In this document: piece by piece, positions 21,581 through 32,348 of the stretch | How the letters are laid out: each line of letters opens with the position of its first letter | How positions within the stretch are numbered: the stretch's first letter is position 1 | Assembly (NCBI RefSeq): GCF_001661345.1 | Contig: NW_017962923.1 | Coordinates: forward strand, 1-64,000 | DNA from: Ascoidea rubescens DSM 1968 | Lineage: Eukaryota > Ascomycota > Saccharomycetes > Ascoideales > Ascoideaceae | Direction: 5' to 3' | DNA length: 64,000 bases | Notes under the pieces: generated by a model | Told to the model about the DNA's origin: nothing | Database searches by the model: none | What the model saw: only the letters and a program-made list of their open reading frames with translations | Program-made: the position numbers and the translations under genes

Positions 21581-22199
21581 TGTTTAATTCTAATTCATTT
21601 AAGTCAGTTCTCAAAGGACTTGAAATTTCTTTTTCGAGGTTCTTCGATCCCCTATAATTAGTGTTTAATTTTGAGATTATTGAATATACTACTAAATATT
21701 TTGCTGATTGCAGTAAGAGTACAGTTATACCTTAAAATATAATAATAAGAATATTCAAAAAATAATAAAAAAACATTATTATTATTCAAATTTTAAAGCT
21801 GTAATATTTGGATTTTAGATTTCCAATATTGATGCCTAAGAGTGGTAGAACTTGGATTTTGATTTTGCATTCTGGTTTATAACTACAAAAATGCAAAAGT
21901 AAGATATTTTTTTCATAAAGTTAACAAAGAATGTTTTACTTTATTTTATTTTAAAATTTAGCACACAAAACTATTGAGTCTTTGTAAATTACTAGCACTT
22001 TTAACGAAAAATCGTTTTAGCATTTTGGTTCAGGTTTTTAGGTTGGTCTAGCTTCTCAATACATTCATTTGATGTCTCTTGAAAGTCAACAAAAACAATT
22101 TTCTTTTACAGTTCTAGGTGCATATTAATTTGATATACAATGATCAATATTTAAATGTAGCAATCAATTGATTGGTAAAAGGATTTTTATTCAAAAAGT
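21581..22199. other. AT-rich 3' flank of the IOC4-like gene
   Basis: Very AT-rich, with an ATTATTATT-type run near 21770-21790 and no credible frame. This and the MITE that follows make up the convergent spacer between the IOC4-like gene and the patatin-like gene. Confidence 0.4.
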
Positions 22200-22207
22200 A
22201 TGATAGT

Positions 22208-22557
22208 TAGGGGCGACCATGAGTACTATGAATTACTCACATCTCTCATGTATTTTATGAGTAGCTCAATTGACTCATACCTGACATGAGGAATTGCTTA
22301 AAGCAGAAAAACAATAACAATTTTTGAGCGTGCATACTTTTCAGTTTTGATAGCTGGAACGTTTCACCAGATAACGAATATCTAGATACTCTCAATGATT
22401 GGAAATTGCAAAGTTTTTGAACAGTGTATTTTTTTGTAAAATCCAATTCCCAAATTCAAGTAAGATATTTGTTACTTACGTTCTTCTCATGAGTAAACTT
22501 TAATTGGCTACTCATGAGCAGTGAGTAAAGAGATTTTTCTGCTCATGGCTACCTCTA
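22208..22557. mobile_element. hAT-type MITE, 350 bp
   Basis: The left end TAGGGGCGACCATGAGTA (22208-22225) and the reverse complement of the right end, TAGAGGTAGCCATGAGCA (22557-22540), form an imperfect 18-bp terminal inverted repeat with five mismatches. Both ends fit the hAT signature TAGNG. The flanks carry an 8-bp target duplication, ATGATAGT at 22200-22207 and ATGATAGC at 22558-22565 (7 of 8 identical). Subterminal words ATGAGTA/TACTCAT and CTCATGAG recur many times near both ends, as in transposase-binding subterminal repeats. There is no coding capacity, so the element is non-autonomous. Confidence 0.8.
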
Positions 22558-22767
22558 ATGATAGCAGTGAATTTGCCTAGCAAATATATATTGTTTTTAT
22601 TAAAGGATAGTTGAAAGCAATTATTTAGAAGTTTGAAAATTTTGGTCTGTGTTTGAAAAAAAAATGACTCATGATAATTTATTAGCAACTTGTAGTTTAA
22701 AAGGAGGTTTCTGGTTTGTCTGGCACATATAAAATTAAATAATAAAAATGAAAGATTTGAATACAAT

Positions 22768-24480
22768 CTAAAATTGCTTAAAATTCATTTTTAAATCAAA
22801 ACAAATAGATTCAAGCAAAAACTCTATTGAACACCTTACATCTAAAATAGGTAGCATCGGCCAAACACTTTTTTCTCCTAATTGTATCCAGTAAGCCATG
22901 TTATCAATAGAGCACACCAGATTATTTCTAATATTAGTGGCAATAGAATTTCGATAATTAATTCTACTACCGCTTCTAATAATAAGTTTAGCCATATTAG
23001 TTTTTGATTCTTTTGGAACTATAGTAATGCTGGATGACAAACTTCTGGGAGTTTTCTCATCGACAGTTAATTTCCGAAAAAAATTTATTTCAAAATTTAA
23101 ATGGATTAAATAATTTTCTAAAAAGTGAATAAGTTGTAGTTTAATTAAATTTTTGAATTTGAAATAGTAATAAGTTTTAAAGTAACTTTTAAAATGATTT
23201 TTTGTTTCAATAAACTTAATTTGATTGCTTATTAAAGAAGAAAGATAAGGTCTGGCCAAAGATATAATAAAATTGTTAACATTGAATAATTCAGTTAATC
23301 TTTGATATGGTGACATTTCAAATTTAAATTCTTTTAAATTTATAATATTGTCATTAAAATCTTTAATCAATAGAACATTATTATTAGTTGGAATAATTGA
23401 AGCAATTATCGCTGATGATATTATAACGTTTGGAGTCGTTATATGATTCAACAAAATCGGTGTTTTGTTGATATAAATAATAATATTTAAAATTCTACCG
23501 CCACTTTGAACAAAAGATTCCTCAAAGGTCAAATTATTCAATCTGAAAATAGTGAATTTTAGAAAAGTTAAGTTGTCGTTATTATATATGGATTTCAAAA
23601 GGATTTCATCAAAAATGTCGTAGTTATTATCATAAAATTGATTATATTTATTATAGGAGTTATAATTATTATCAATAAACTTGATTAAATCTTTTTCTAA
23701 ATTTTTAAAAAAAAGATTCAAATGAGTATTAGGAGTGGCACAAATTATTGATGCAATACAAGAACCGTAACCGCTGCCCAACATAATTAATGGTAATAGA
23801 TTTTGGTAATAAAGAGACTTAATAACACCTAAATGAAACATTCCAAAAATTGTACCACCTTGAAGAATCAAAGCTGTATTTCCAAAGTTTTTCTTCAAAT
23901 TTGAAAAAAATTCAAATTTTTCATCACTATAGTATCGTAAAAATGAAGAGGTGGTGTGCTTTTGTTTGAGCAAAGTAAGGTGATTAAGATGATTATTGCT
24001 TGCTATGACTGGATCGTTTGAAACGTATATTTTGACTAAAACCCTTTTAATCAAATTGATATAATCATGAATCAATAGCTTAGTTCCTATCATTGAGTTT
24101 CTAAACAAAGATTTATTGGATATTTCAGCAAAATTTCGAATTAGATTTCCTCCACTTTTAAGGATATTTTTGAGACTTTCGATATCATCGTTAAGATAGT
24201 GATTAAGAATCAAATCTTTTTGAAATTCAACCAACTTAAAGTCATAGTCATTAGACTCTTTTAACAATCTCCAATTGGTGCTGTCATTAAGGAAGCTTTC
24301 AATTTGAAGATTAATGTTGAACCAATCAGTGTAATGGCGACATTGAGGCAATTTGGATTTCAATTCTGCAACTGTGCGATAAAAACAAATTTTTGAGCTG
24401 AGTTTAACGAGAAAAGTAATGGGAACAACCACAGGTGCCATCAACAAACGATGGGCTAACAGAAAAAGTTGGACAATCAT
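22768..24480 (-). CDS. Patatin-like lipase homologue (Tgl3/4/5 family), apparently catalytically dead
   Basis: 570 residues. N-terminal hydrophobic region, then helices, then a patatin domain. The glycine-rich oxyanion segment LQGGTIFGMFHLGV is intact. The nucleophile elbow, normally G-x-S-x-G, reads G235-S-G-Y-G239 in LPLIMLGSGYGSCIAS, so the catalytic Ser position is Gly237. The later catalytic Asp motif (DGS/DGG in active relatives, just before PYQRLTELFNVN) is also absent: KEFKFEMSPYQRLTELFNVN. The fold otherwise follows the yeast triacylglycerol lipases of lipid droplets (RILNI..., TTPNVIISSAIIAS). The protein is shorter than Tgl3 (642 aa). A scaffold or regulatory role, or another activity, is inference. 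Confidence 0.75.
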   Translation of the reverse strand: MIVQLFLLAHRLLMAPVVVPITFLVKLSSKICFYRTVAELKSKLPQCRHYTDWFNINLQIESFLNDSTNWRLLKESNDYDFKLVEFQKDLILNHYLNDDIESLKNILKSGGNLIRNFAEISNKSLFRNSMIGTKLLIHDYINLIKRVLVKIYVSNDPVIASNNHLNHLTLLKQKHTTSSFLRYYSDEKFEFFSNLKKNFGNTALILQGGTIFGMFHLGVIKSLYYQNLLPLIMLGSGYGSCIASIICATPNTHLNLFFKNLEKDLIKFIDNNYNSYNKYNQFYDNNYDIFDEILLKSIYNNDNLTFLKFTIFRLNNLTFEESFVQSGGRILNIIIYINKTPILLNHITTPNVIISSAIIASIIPTNNNVLLIKDFNDNIINLKEFKFEMSPYQRLTELFNVNNFIISLARPYLSSLISNQIKFIETKNHFKSYFKTYYYFKFKNLIKLQLIHFLENYLIHLNFEINFFRKLTVDEKTPRSLSSSITIVPKESKTNMAKLIIRSGSRINYRNSIATNIRNNLVCSIDNMAYWIQLGEKSVWPMLPILDVRCSIEFLLESICFDLKMNFKQF

Positions 24481-25054
24481 GGTTGGTGGTGGCAGAAACA
24501 GGATAAATCAAGAATGAATCAATGGATAACAAAGATCAGCAGAAAACAGAGCAAATGAAGAAGCATCTCAAAATCATCGGCAGCAAAAAGTGCATGCATG
24601 TGTCTGCATCTGAGGTGTATCTGCTGCATTTTGACATGATCCAGTCCGGCGGGACTGATAGACGAGTTACAGGTAAACAAACTGTGTTCCGTAGCTCGGG
24701 CCGGAGTGCAACGAACTATTTCGAGCTCGAACTCGGTCCCGGGCCAGTGTGTTGTTTGTTTTTATCTCTGTATTGGACCCACAGGATATTCAGAAGCAGT
24801 GCATTTAGTGTTAATTTCTCACTTCCTCCCATTCTCTTTTTTCTATTGTCTGCCCTATTCACGCTCCTCTATTGCAAATAGTTGGTCTTTAATCTGCTTA
24901 TATTGCTGTGTTCCAAAGGTTTTTACACCACACTCACTTTGTTTTTATCAGCTTTGCCTATTTCTTTTGACACATCTTCAGTTTTTCTGCGCCCTCCTTT
25001 AAATTTCCTCTTCTTCTGTCAAAGACGCTTTACTACTTCACTATTCAATCCAAA
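24481..25054. promoter_or_regulatory. Divergent promoter, patatin-like gene and PKC1
   Basis: A 574-bp spacer with a GC-richer patch at about 24640-24750 (GTCCGGCGGGACT, AGCTCGGGCCGGAG, GGTCCCGGGCC) inside otherwise AT-rich DNA. CT-rich tracts lie at 24820-25020, typical of a yeast 5' leader. The 119-codon frame starting at 24522 has no recognisable motif and looks fortuitous. Confidence 0.45.
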
Positions 25055-28000
25055 ATGTCTTCAAGTGAGGATATAATTCAAGACATTAAGAAAAAGATTG
25101 AAAGGGAGAAAAACATACTTCTGTCTTCTCTCAAAATCAAGAAGAATACTAACAACTCCCAACTAATTTCGAAATGTAACAATAGTATTAGAGAAGCAAG
25201 ACAGAACTTGAATTATTTGGAGGAAACCTTAAAAAATTTATCCATAACCAATCAAACTAAACCCTCTAGTTTATCTGATTCGATATCAAATCAATTTTCC
25301 TCCAATTCTAAAGGATCAACTTATTCTCCTTCAAATTTTTCAACTTCAATATCCTATGACTCTCCAGCCAATTCGGACATTTCAAACACAAACATCAATT
25401 TTAATCGAAATATTCCCTACAATCCCAATAATGAACCGACTAATAATAAATTGGACAAAAATTTCATGGAATTTAATCAAAACTCCTTTAAAAATTTAGG
25501 CCCTGCTATTTCTAATACTGAGTTAACTAAATATAACAATAACATTTCAGCCACTCCATTAAATTTCACTAGATTAGATCTTTTAAAGTATGATTGTCCT
25601 TCACTAGGACATAGAATTCAATACATGTTACAACAGCTAAAGTTTAAATTACAAATTGAAAACCAGTACAAAGAAGGCACTGAAAAAATGGTTCGATTAT
25701 ATGAACATGATGGTGATAGACACTCATCTTCTGTTGCAGCTGGTGGTAGAATTGAAATCAATCAAAAAATTCCTCTTCTTAAACGTGCGTTGAAAAGATA
25801 TAATGACATGCATTTGGATATTGGAGAAGTTGCTAAAGAAACTGAACTATTAAACACATCCAAGCTAAATAGAATTCCTATATCTGGTGTCCTCACTATC
25901 AGAATTTCAAGCGTCAAGGATGTTGACCATATTACAACCTCCAGCCGTTTCAGCAAAAAGATTGAATCCGTAATTTTAATAAAGATAGATGATGATTTAA
26001 AAGCTAAAACAAAAGTTATCAAAAATGATAAATGGAATGAAGAGTTTCAGATTTATACTGACAAGGGAAACGAAATTGAGTTGTCCGTTTGTGATAAAAT
26101 TAATGATCGTTTAGTTCCAGTCGCCATTATGTGGTTTATGTTATCTGATGTTATTGAAGAAATTAGAAAAAAAAAAGTTATTCAAGGTAATTCTGGCTGG
26201 GTTGCTGCTTCTAAGATGCACAATCAACAATTCTCTAGTAATTCTAATGGACCTTCTCCCATTAAACAAGATTCCCCCAAACAATCATCTTTTGATATTC
26301 CCACAATAACATCTATGGCAACCAATCCGACTTCTACTGTCAACCCCTCTGTTTCATCAACAGAAAATCAACAAATAACTAGTAGTAATTGGTTTATTTT
26401 AGAACCAGCAGGTCAGATCCTATTAACTTTAGCTTTTCAAAAGACAAGTGAGAAATCTCATAAAAATCCTACCAACCTTGGTGCTTTGGGTAGACATGGC
26501 GCTATCAGACAAAGAAAAGAAGAAGTCTTTGAGCAACATGGTCATCAATTTACTCAAAGACAATTTTATAATATTATGCAATGTGGTTATTGTGGTGAAT
26601 TCTTAAGATATACATGTTTTCAATGTCAAGATTGTAGATTTTTATGTCACAAAAAGTGTTATCAAAACGTTGTAACTAAATGTATTTCTAAATCTTCATT
26701 TGATATTTCGGATGAAGCTAAATTGAATCATAGAATCCCTCATAGATTTGAACCTGTTTATAATAAAAGCACAAAGTGGTGTTGTCATTGTGGTTTTATC
26801 TTGCCTTTTGGAAAAAAAAATGTTAGAAAATGCACTGAATGTGGAATAATGTGTCATGCTAATTGTGCCCATTTGGTTCCCGATTTTTGTGGAATGAGTA
26901 TGAAAATGGCTAATGAAGTTTTGAAAACTATTCAATCAACTAATAATTCGGTGGTCAGCCCTCGAAGGAAAAAAATTGCTAAACCACTTATGAATACTCA
27001 AGATTCTGATGTTTTAAACAATCCAAATCGTAATTCTTACATTTCTCAGAACGATCGAGTCAAATCAAACAAGAAATTTACTTCAAATCAAATCATTCCA
27101 TCAATCAATATTCAAACAGATTATGATAAGTCTGATGATTTTAATACAAACACATCTTCTACTAATGTCCTAATTGAAAGCGAATCTCAAATAACAAATG
27201 ATCCAACAATTACTTCGCTTTCACCAGAACGAAAAAAGAAAATTTCTTACTCTGATTCATCTTCAGAAAATCAGTTTGATAACTATTCCTACTCAAATCA
27301 ATATACCCCTACCTTAAGAAAGCCTCCATCTTCATATGAACCTCAATCTCCTGAACCTTCAAATCATGATCAATCACCGACTGATGGTTTTGTGCCTTTA
27401 CCCAAACATCAATCATTAAATCAACTGCAATTCAATTCTGATGTAATTTATCATTCGGACACTCATAGCAATGGTCAATTTGAACCAGAGGGGTCTACTT
27501 TGCAAAACAAGTTATCTGACTATTCTGCTGATCCTCAGAAACAAGAAACCACTTATATTAACCCACAAACTAATTTATTTTCAAATGAAATCAAAAATCT
27601 GCACAATACACCAGAACAACAAATCTCTAACATCGATCATCATCGTAAACATCGTCGCCGCAAAGTTGGGTTGGACGATTTCCAGTTTTTAGCTGTTTTG
27701 GGAAAGGGGAATTTTGGTAAAGTGATGTTAGCAGAATCTCGTCATACTCATAAATTGTGCGCCATCAAAGTTTTAAAAAAAGATTTCATTCTAGAACATG
27801 ATGAAGTTGAAAGTACAATGTCGGAGAAGAGAGTATTTTTGGCTGCCAACAGGGAAAGACATCCATTTTTAATTAATTTGCATTGCTGCTTTCAGACTGA
27901 GAATAGAATATATTTTGTAATGGAGTACGTTCCCGGCGGTGACTTGATGTGGCACATTCAAAAGCAGAGATTTTCCCAAAGACGAGCTCAATTCTACGCT

Positions 28001-28663
28001 GCAGAAGTTTTGTTAGGACTAAAGTATTTTCATGATAATGGTATTATTTATCGTGATTTAAAACTAGATAACATTATGCTTGCTCCTGAAGGCCATATTA
28101 AGATTGGAGATTATGGTTTATGTAAAGAAGATATGTGGTATGGAAATACAACTTCCACTTTTTGTGGAACACCAGAATTCATGGCTCCAGAAATTTTAAA
28201 AGAACAAAAGTATGGAAAGGCAGTTGACTGGTGGGCTTTTGGTGTTTTATTGTATCAAATGTTATTGGCTCAATCGCCCTTTAAAGGTGATGATGGAGAC
28301 GAAGTCTTTAATGCAATTCTAACTGATGAACCTCTTTATCCCATTCAAATGGCTAGTGACGCAGTGTCCATACTCCAAGCACTTTTACACAGAGATCCTG
28401 AAAAGAGATTAGGTGCTGGTCCTCGAGATGCTGAGGAGGTTATGAATCATCCATATTTTAAAAAAATAAACTTTGACGATGTTTTACACAAACGTACAAA
28501 ACCCCCTTATATCCCTGAAATCAAGTCAGAAGTTGATGTATCTAATTTTGATGAAGAGTTTACATCTGAAACCCCTAAGTTAACTCCTGTAAATTCGTTG
28601 TTAACCTCTGATATGCAAGAAAAATTTCGTGGATTTTCCCATATGAGTGATGAAATGGTGTAA
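25055..28663 (+). CDS. PKC1: Protein kinase C, Pkc1
   Basis: The 1202-residue cell-wall-integrity kinase, activated by Rho1 and feeding the Bck1-Mkk-Slt2 MAP kinase cascade. Domains in order: HR1 repeats at residues about 1-65 and about 175-270, a C2-like domain (about 275-385), and two C1 zinc fingers (about 489-540, starting HGHQFTQRQFYNIMQCGYC, and about 558-610, HRFEPVYNKSTKWCCHC). A long Ser/Asn/Pro-rich linker follows, then the kinase domain from about 873 with GKGNFGKV, the ATP Lys in CAIKVLKK, YRDLKLDN, a DYG in place of DFG (usual for fungal PKC1) and activation loop TSTFCGTPEFMAPE. The C-tail ends FRGFSHMSDEMV, the AGC hydrophobic motif. The length matches the family. Confidence 0.97.
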   Translation: MSSSEDIIQDIKKKIEREKNILLSSLKIKKNTNNSQLISKCNNSIREARQNLNYLEETLKNLSITNQTKPSSLSDSISNQFSSNSKGSTYSPSNFSTSISYDSPANSDISNTNINFNRNIPYNPNNEPTNNKLDKNFMEFNQNSFKNLGPAISNTELTKYNNNISATPLNFTRLDLLKYDCPSLGHRIQYMLQQLKFKLQIENQYKEGTEKMVRLYEHDGDRHSSSVAAGGRIEINQKIPLLKRALKRYNDMHLDIGEVAKETELLNTSKLNRIPISGVLTIRISSVKDVDHITTSSRFSKKIESVILIKIDDDLKAKTKVIKNDKWNEEFQIYTDKGNEIELSVCDKINDRLVPVAIMWFMLSDVIEEIRKKKVIQGNSGWVAASKMHNQQFSSNSNGPSPIKQDSPKQSSFDIPTITSMATNPTSTVNPSVSSTENQQITSSNWFILEPAGQILLTLAFQKTSEKSHKNPTNLGALGRHGAIRQRKEEVFEQHGHQFTQRQFYNIMQCGYCGEFLRYTCFQCQDCRFLCHKKCYQNVVTKCISKSSFDISDEAKLNHRIPHRFEPVYNKSTKWCCHCGFILPFGKKNVRKCTECGIMCHANCAHLVPDFCGMSMKMANEVLKTIQSTNNSVVSPRRKKIAKPLMNTQDSDVLNNPNRNSYISQNDRVKSNKKFTSNQIIPSINIQTDYDKSDDFNTNTSSTNVLIESESQITNDPTITSLSPERKKKISYSDSSSENQFDNYSYSNQYTPTLRKPPSSYEPQSPEPSNHDQSPTDGFVPLPKHQSLNQLQFNSDVIYHSDTHSNGQFEPEGSTLQNKLSDYSADPQKQETTYINPQTNLFSNEIKNLHNTPEQQISNIDHHRKHRRRKVGLDDFQFLAVLGKGNFGKVMLAESRHTHKLCAIKVLKKDFILEHDEVESTMSEKRVFLAANRERHPFLINLHCCFQTENRIYFVMEYVPGGDLMWHIQKQRFSQRRAQFYAAEVLLGLKYFHDNGIIYRDLKLDNIMLAPEGHIKIGDYGLCKEDMWYGNTTSTFCGTPEFMAPEILKEQKYGKAVDWWAFGVLLYQMLLAQSPFKGDDGDEVFNAILTDEPLYPIQMASDAVSILQALLHRDPEKRLGAGPRDAEEVMNHPYFKKINFDDVLHKRTKPPYIPEIKSEVDVSNFDEEFTSETPKLTPVNSLLTSDMQEKFRGFSHMSDEMV

Positions 28664-29071
28664 ATTTTATTTCTATTTTATATTATTTTTATTTTAAACT
28701 ATTTTTATTTTTAATTTTTTTTTATTTTTAATTTTTTTTTATTTTTTATTTTTTATTTTTAGTTTTTGTTTTTTACTTTAAACCTATTTCTTTTTGTTTT
28801 GTGCTTTGAAGTCGAAAAGAATTTTGTTTCATGTTTGGTGGTAGTATGAGTGTGGCTTGACTAGTTCTATAGTAACAAAAATTACATTTTGTTTTTACTT
28901 CAAATTATTTTTGATCTTAGTTGTTTTATATATATATGTCAATGCCTTTCTAATTTTAGTCAATAATCAATAACTAATTGCTAAATTTTTGTTTATTCTT
29001 TATTCTCTGTTCAGCTAGTATTACCTCAAATCCAAAAATCTTAAAAAATTCAATGTGACTAATAAAATGTT
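28664..29071. repeat. T-rich low-complexity spacer between convergent PKC1 and HSH155
   Basis: From 28672 to about 28790 the plus strand is almost pure T with scattered A, dominated by ATTTTT-type units, before giving way to ordinary AT-rich DNA. It is the 3' flank of PKC1 and HSH155, which converge here. No gene is seen. Confidence 0.8.
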
Positions 29072-32000
29072 TTATATCCAATCATCTAACTCTTCTATTT
29101 TATAATGTTTTTCTTGAAAATCGGGATAATATGGTACCATGGAGTCACAACTTTGAATGTAGCAATCATTATAAATTTTCCAATATGGGGCTCGAACTTT
29201 TCTGGCTGCTTGAAATATACCACTAAAAATGTAATTTAAGACAATACCACTACCAACGTTGTTTCTAATGGCATCAATTCCATCAATAACTCTATCAATA
29301 ACTTGAGGAGAAGTCTCATAGATGTTAGGAATGAGCAAATTTAAAAAGTTGATAAAAGCATCTTCACACCCTGTTCCAATACAACCTAAAGCCATATGTT
29401 TTACAACAGTGGCAGCAGTTTGTCTATGTACTTGATCTCGGTCAGTTAAAGCATCTGCAACCAAAGGAGCAACGGCATAAACATAGTCTTTAGTTATTCC
29501 ACCTATATATTCAAACATAAATGTCATTGCTTTCAAAACACCATTTTGAACATTGTTTTCAGGAGTTCTGTATTCATTCATTAATGCAGGTAGAACTGTA
29601 AAAGGCTCGCAAGTTTCAGCTACAATCCCAATTGCAACAGCAGTACATACTCTTGACTGACGTTCCTGAACCTTTAAATTATTTAGCAAAGTAGAAAGAA
29701 CTTCTTGAGGTCCTATAGCTTTGGCAATATAGCCAAATGTATTGTTTGCAGCTCTACGAATAGATTTTCTATGAGCTTTTAGCATGTCAATCAACTCAAA
29801 ACATATTCTCATCCATTCCTTAGAGGGAATATATTCGGGACCTCTGTCAGCGATTCTGCCAATCAACTTTATAGTACTTTCTTGCACCTTTTCATGACGA
29901 TTCCTCAATATCGGTGTCAAATTAGGTAATAATTGCTCGATTGGAGGGTTCATAGATGCTAATCCAACCACAGAGATTATGTTTTCTAATGCATTTAGTA
30001 TCGAACCCAAAACATCAGGATATACTTCTCCTAATGACTCATATAGAACCTTTCCCAATTTATACATTATATCTTCTTCTCCACAATTGATTATCACTGA
30101 TGAAACCTTAGTAATAAGATCTGCTGCCAGTTGCCTGACTTGAGGTTGGTTATTTCTCAACCTATATAAAATAATTGAAACAATTTTTGAAATAAATGGT
30201 TTCACTCTAACGTCAAGAGAAGATATTGTTGTTCCAAATGATTTTAAAATGATTTGATCATCAAACGTAACCTGCAATTCAAAGGAAACCAATAAGCCAT
30301 CAATTAGTCTTTCAACAGTACGATCTGACAAGTCACTAGTTCCCAAACTAGATATAACATTTTGAATGCATTCAGCACCCATTTTTCGAAACGAATCCGA
30401 ATCATCTTTTAATATATCAATTAGTTTGTTTACTAGTTCACTAAAACCAATTTTTCGGGCAAGGGAATGAGTTGTTTGAATTACCATTTTACTACTTCTA
30501 TGATCCAACGCAATTCTTCGATTCCAAAAATTTCGAAAAAAAGGCAGCACAACTTTTTGTACTAAAAATGAAGCCGTGACACCATCAGTATCAGCACATT
30601 GCTGAATTACTTTCAAAATTGTTCTTTTCATTTCTTCATCCGATGAGTTGATTTCACGCAATATAATTTTGATCACTTCGATAGCGTAATAGTTAGCATA
30701 TTCAGAGTCCATTAATGGAATCAAGCACCCAATACATTTCAAGAAGGCACATAAACATGGTCCTCTTTGCCTTTGTACACCATTCCACAAAGGATCGAGC
30801 ACTTTCTCAAATGATTCAATTCCATAAGGAGCAGATGCGTCAGCTAAAGAAGATAACGCTAGCGCTGTGTTTCTTCTAATAGACAAAATTTCATGATTCA
30901 AATTTTGATGTATGCATCCAACTAACTCGTCTAATTGGGGCAATACTCCACAGCCAAGTAAAACAGTAATTTGCTGAATGATTTTGACACCAGACAACCT
31001 TGCTTGCCAACTCTTTTTAGATTGACAAACAGCTTTTAGAAATGGTATAAGAGACAGAATCCCTAGCGCGTTGGCTATAACTGCAAATGTTCTAGCTGTT
31101 TTATTTCTAACATAATCATCAGAACTGTCAATATCAGGTCTTAATGTTGTAATCATATGATTCAAACCCGCAGCTTTAGACAAATTTGAAATAATTTCTC
31201 TTCCCTCATTTCTCGCAATGTAATCTTCTTCCATCAAGAGAGGAGATATAACTTTCAAAATTCTATGAGTGTAAGGTCTAACCAAATCATCCAACTTATA
31301 CAAAATTCTATCAATCACTTTTACTATCAAATGTCTTTCCTGATCTTCAAAGTCTTTCTCCATTAGTAAAGGTAAGATTTGATTAAACAAAATTTTCGGA
31401 CCAAAGTTTCTAGCGTTATCTGTCAATGATCTTAAACCCTGTTTTCTTACAGAGGGGTTTCCATTTTTGATCTTTAACAATAAACCCATCAATCGCAATT
31501 CTTTTTGTTCATCAATTGATAAATCGATTGACAGATCTGGATTGGAGAGTAATTTTGAAAAATATTTTGAATCTGCTTCTCTGAAAAACTGTAAATCTCT
31601 TATTAATGGAATTTGGTCAGGCGTAATAATTGAATTTTTTAATATTTGATTAGTTTCTGTTGATACATCAGGAATCATATAAGCGTCGATTGAGCTTTCA
31701 TCAACAAAAGTGGAATAATCAGGCTTCATATAACCTTCAGGAGGATCAAGCTTAGTGTATCCTGAAGGTAGGAGTTTATCAATAATACCTGTTGTCAAAT
31801 ATAAACCGTTAAAATTTAAAAGAGGAAATGTTTCCGGAGACTTAGTCTCAAGTTCCAGTTCGTTGTCAATAGTTTTATTGTCATTTAAATATAATGTAGA
31901 TTTTACCTCACTGTCTTGTTTAAATTTTTGCTTTTTATGGTTTTTTGATGAAATTACTGAGTGATCAGTGGTATTCGAATTATCATTTTCTGTGGATAAA

Positions 32001-32170
32001 TGTTGGAAAAGACGTTCATTGTTAATTATTGTGACTTCTTTGTTCTCATCAAAATCACCTAAGATGTCATCTGTTGAAACATCCCATCTTCTTTTCCTTT
32101 TTGATAAAGAGAGTTTTCTGGGTGGAGTTTTGCAAGGGCTTTGTGTTAATTCAGTCATTCTGTTATTCAA
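29072..32170 (-). CDS. HSH155: U2 snRNP SF3b subunit Hsh155 (SF3B1)
   Basis: 1032 residues; S. cerevisiae Hsh155 has 971. A HEAT-repeat scaffold of the SF3b complex that clamps the branch-site duplex during spliceosome assembly. The N-terminus carries a U2AF-ligand-type motif, KRKRRWDVS (residues about 24-32), then a polar region and the conserved linker PEGYMKPDYSTFVDES...YMIPD. The remainder is SF3B1-type HEAT repeats (for example LLMEEDYIARNEGREIISNL, LIDMLKAHRKSIRRAANNTF) to the C-terminal APYWKIYNDCYIQSCDS. It is divergent from GPI16 over only 178 bp. Confidence 0.97.
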   Translation of the reverse strand: MNNRMTELTQSPCKTPPRKLSLSKRKRRWDVSTDDILGDFDENKEVTIINNERLFQHLSTENDNSNTTDHSVISSKNHKKQKFKQDSEVKSTLYLNDNKTIDNELELETKSPETFPLLNFNGLYLTTGIIDKLLPSGYTKLDPPEGYMKPDYSTFVDESSIDAYMIPDVSTETNQILKNSIITPDQIPLIRDLQFFREADSKYFSKLLSNPDLSIDLSIDEQKELRLMGLLLKIKNGNPSVRKQGLRSLTDNARNFGPKILFNQILPLLMEKDFEDQERHLIVKVIDRILYKLDDLVRPYTHRILKVISPLLMEEDYIARNEGREIISNLSKAAGLNHMITTLRPDIDSSDDYVRNKTARTFAVIANALGILSLIPFLKAVCQSKKSWQARLSGVKIIQQITVLLGCGVLPQLDELVGCIHQNLNHEILSIRRNTALALSSLADASAPYGIESFEKVLDPLWNGVQRQRGPCLCAFLKCIGCLIPLMDSEYANYYAIEVIKIILREINSSDEEMKRTILKVIQQCADTDGVTASFLVQKVVLPFFRNFWNRRIALDHRSSKMVIQTTHSLARKIGFSELVNKLIDILKDDSDSFRKMGAECIQNVISSLGTSDLSDRTVERLIDGLLVSFELQVTFDDQIILKSFGTTISSLDVRVKPFISKIVSIILYRLRNNQPQVRQLAADLITKVSSVIINCGEEDIMYKLGKVLYESLGEVYPDVLGSILNALENIISVVGLASMNPPIEQLLPNLTPILRNRHEKVQESTIKLIGRIADRGPEYIPSKEWMRICFELIDMLKAHRKSIRRAANNTFGYIAKAIGPQEVLSTLLNNLKVQERQSRVCTAVAIGIVAETCEPFTVLPALMNEYRTPENNVQNGVLKAMTFMFEYIGGITKDYVYAVAPLVADALTDRDQVHRQTAATVVKHMALGCIGTGCEDAFINFLNLLIPNIYETSPQVIDRVIDGIDAIRNNVGSGIVLNYIFSGIFQAARKVRAPYWKIYNDCYIQSCDSMVPYYPDFQEKHYKIEELDDWI

Positions 32171-32348
32171 TTTAAAAAAAATAATTCAAACGAATTTTTA
32201 ATGATAACTGAAAATAAAATCGTGGTGATCGGACTGAACTTTATTTTGCAAGATAACAATTAATAACCGTCAATAGTCAACGCTTAATAGTTAACACCCA
32301 ACAAGACTGGCTAGCAAAATTCTTTTTTTTAATATTGTTAAAGATAAT

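Noticed and set aside
24522-24881. 119-codon frame upstream of PKC1
   Set aside because: No motif, overlaps another frame in the same strand, and lies in a GC-richer promoter patch where stops are rare.
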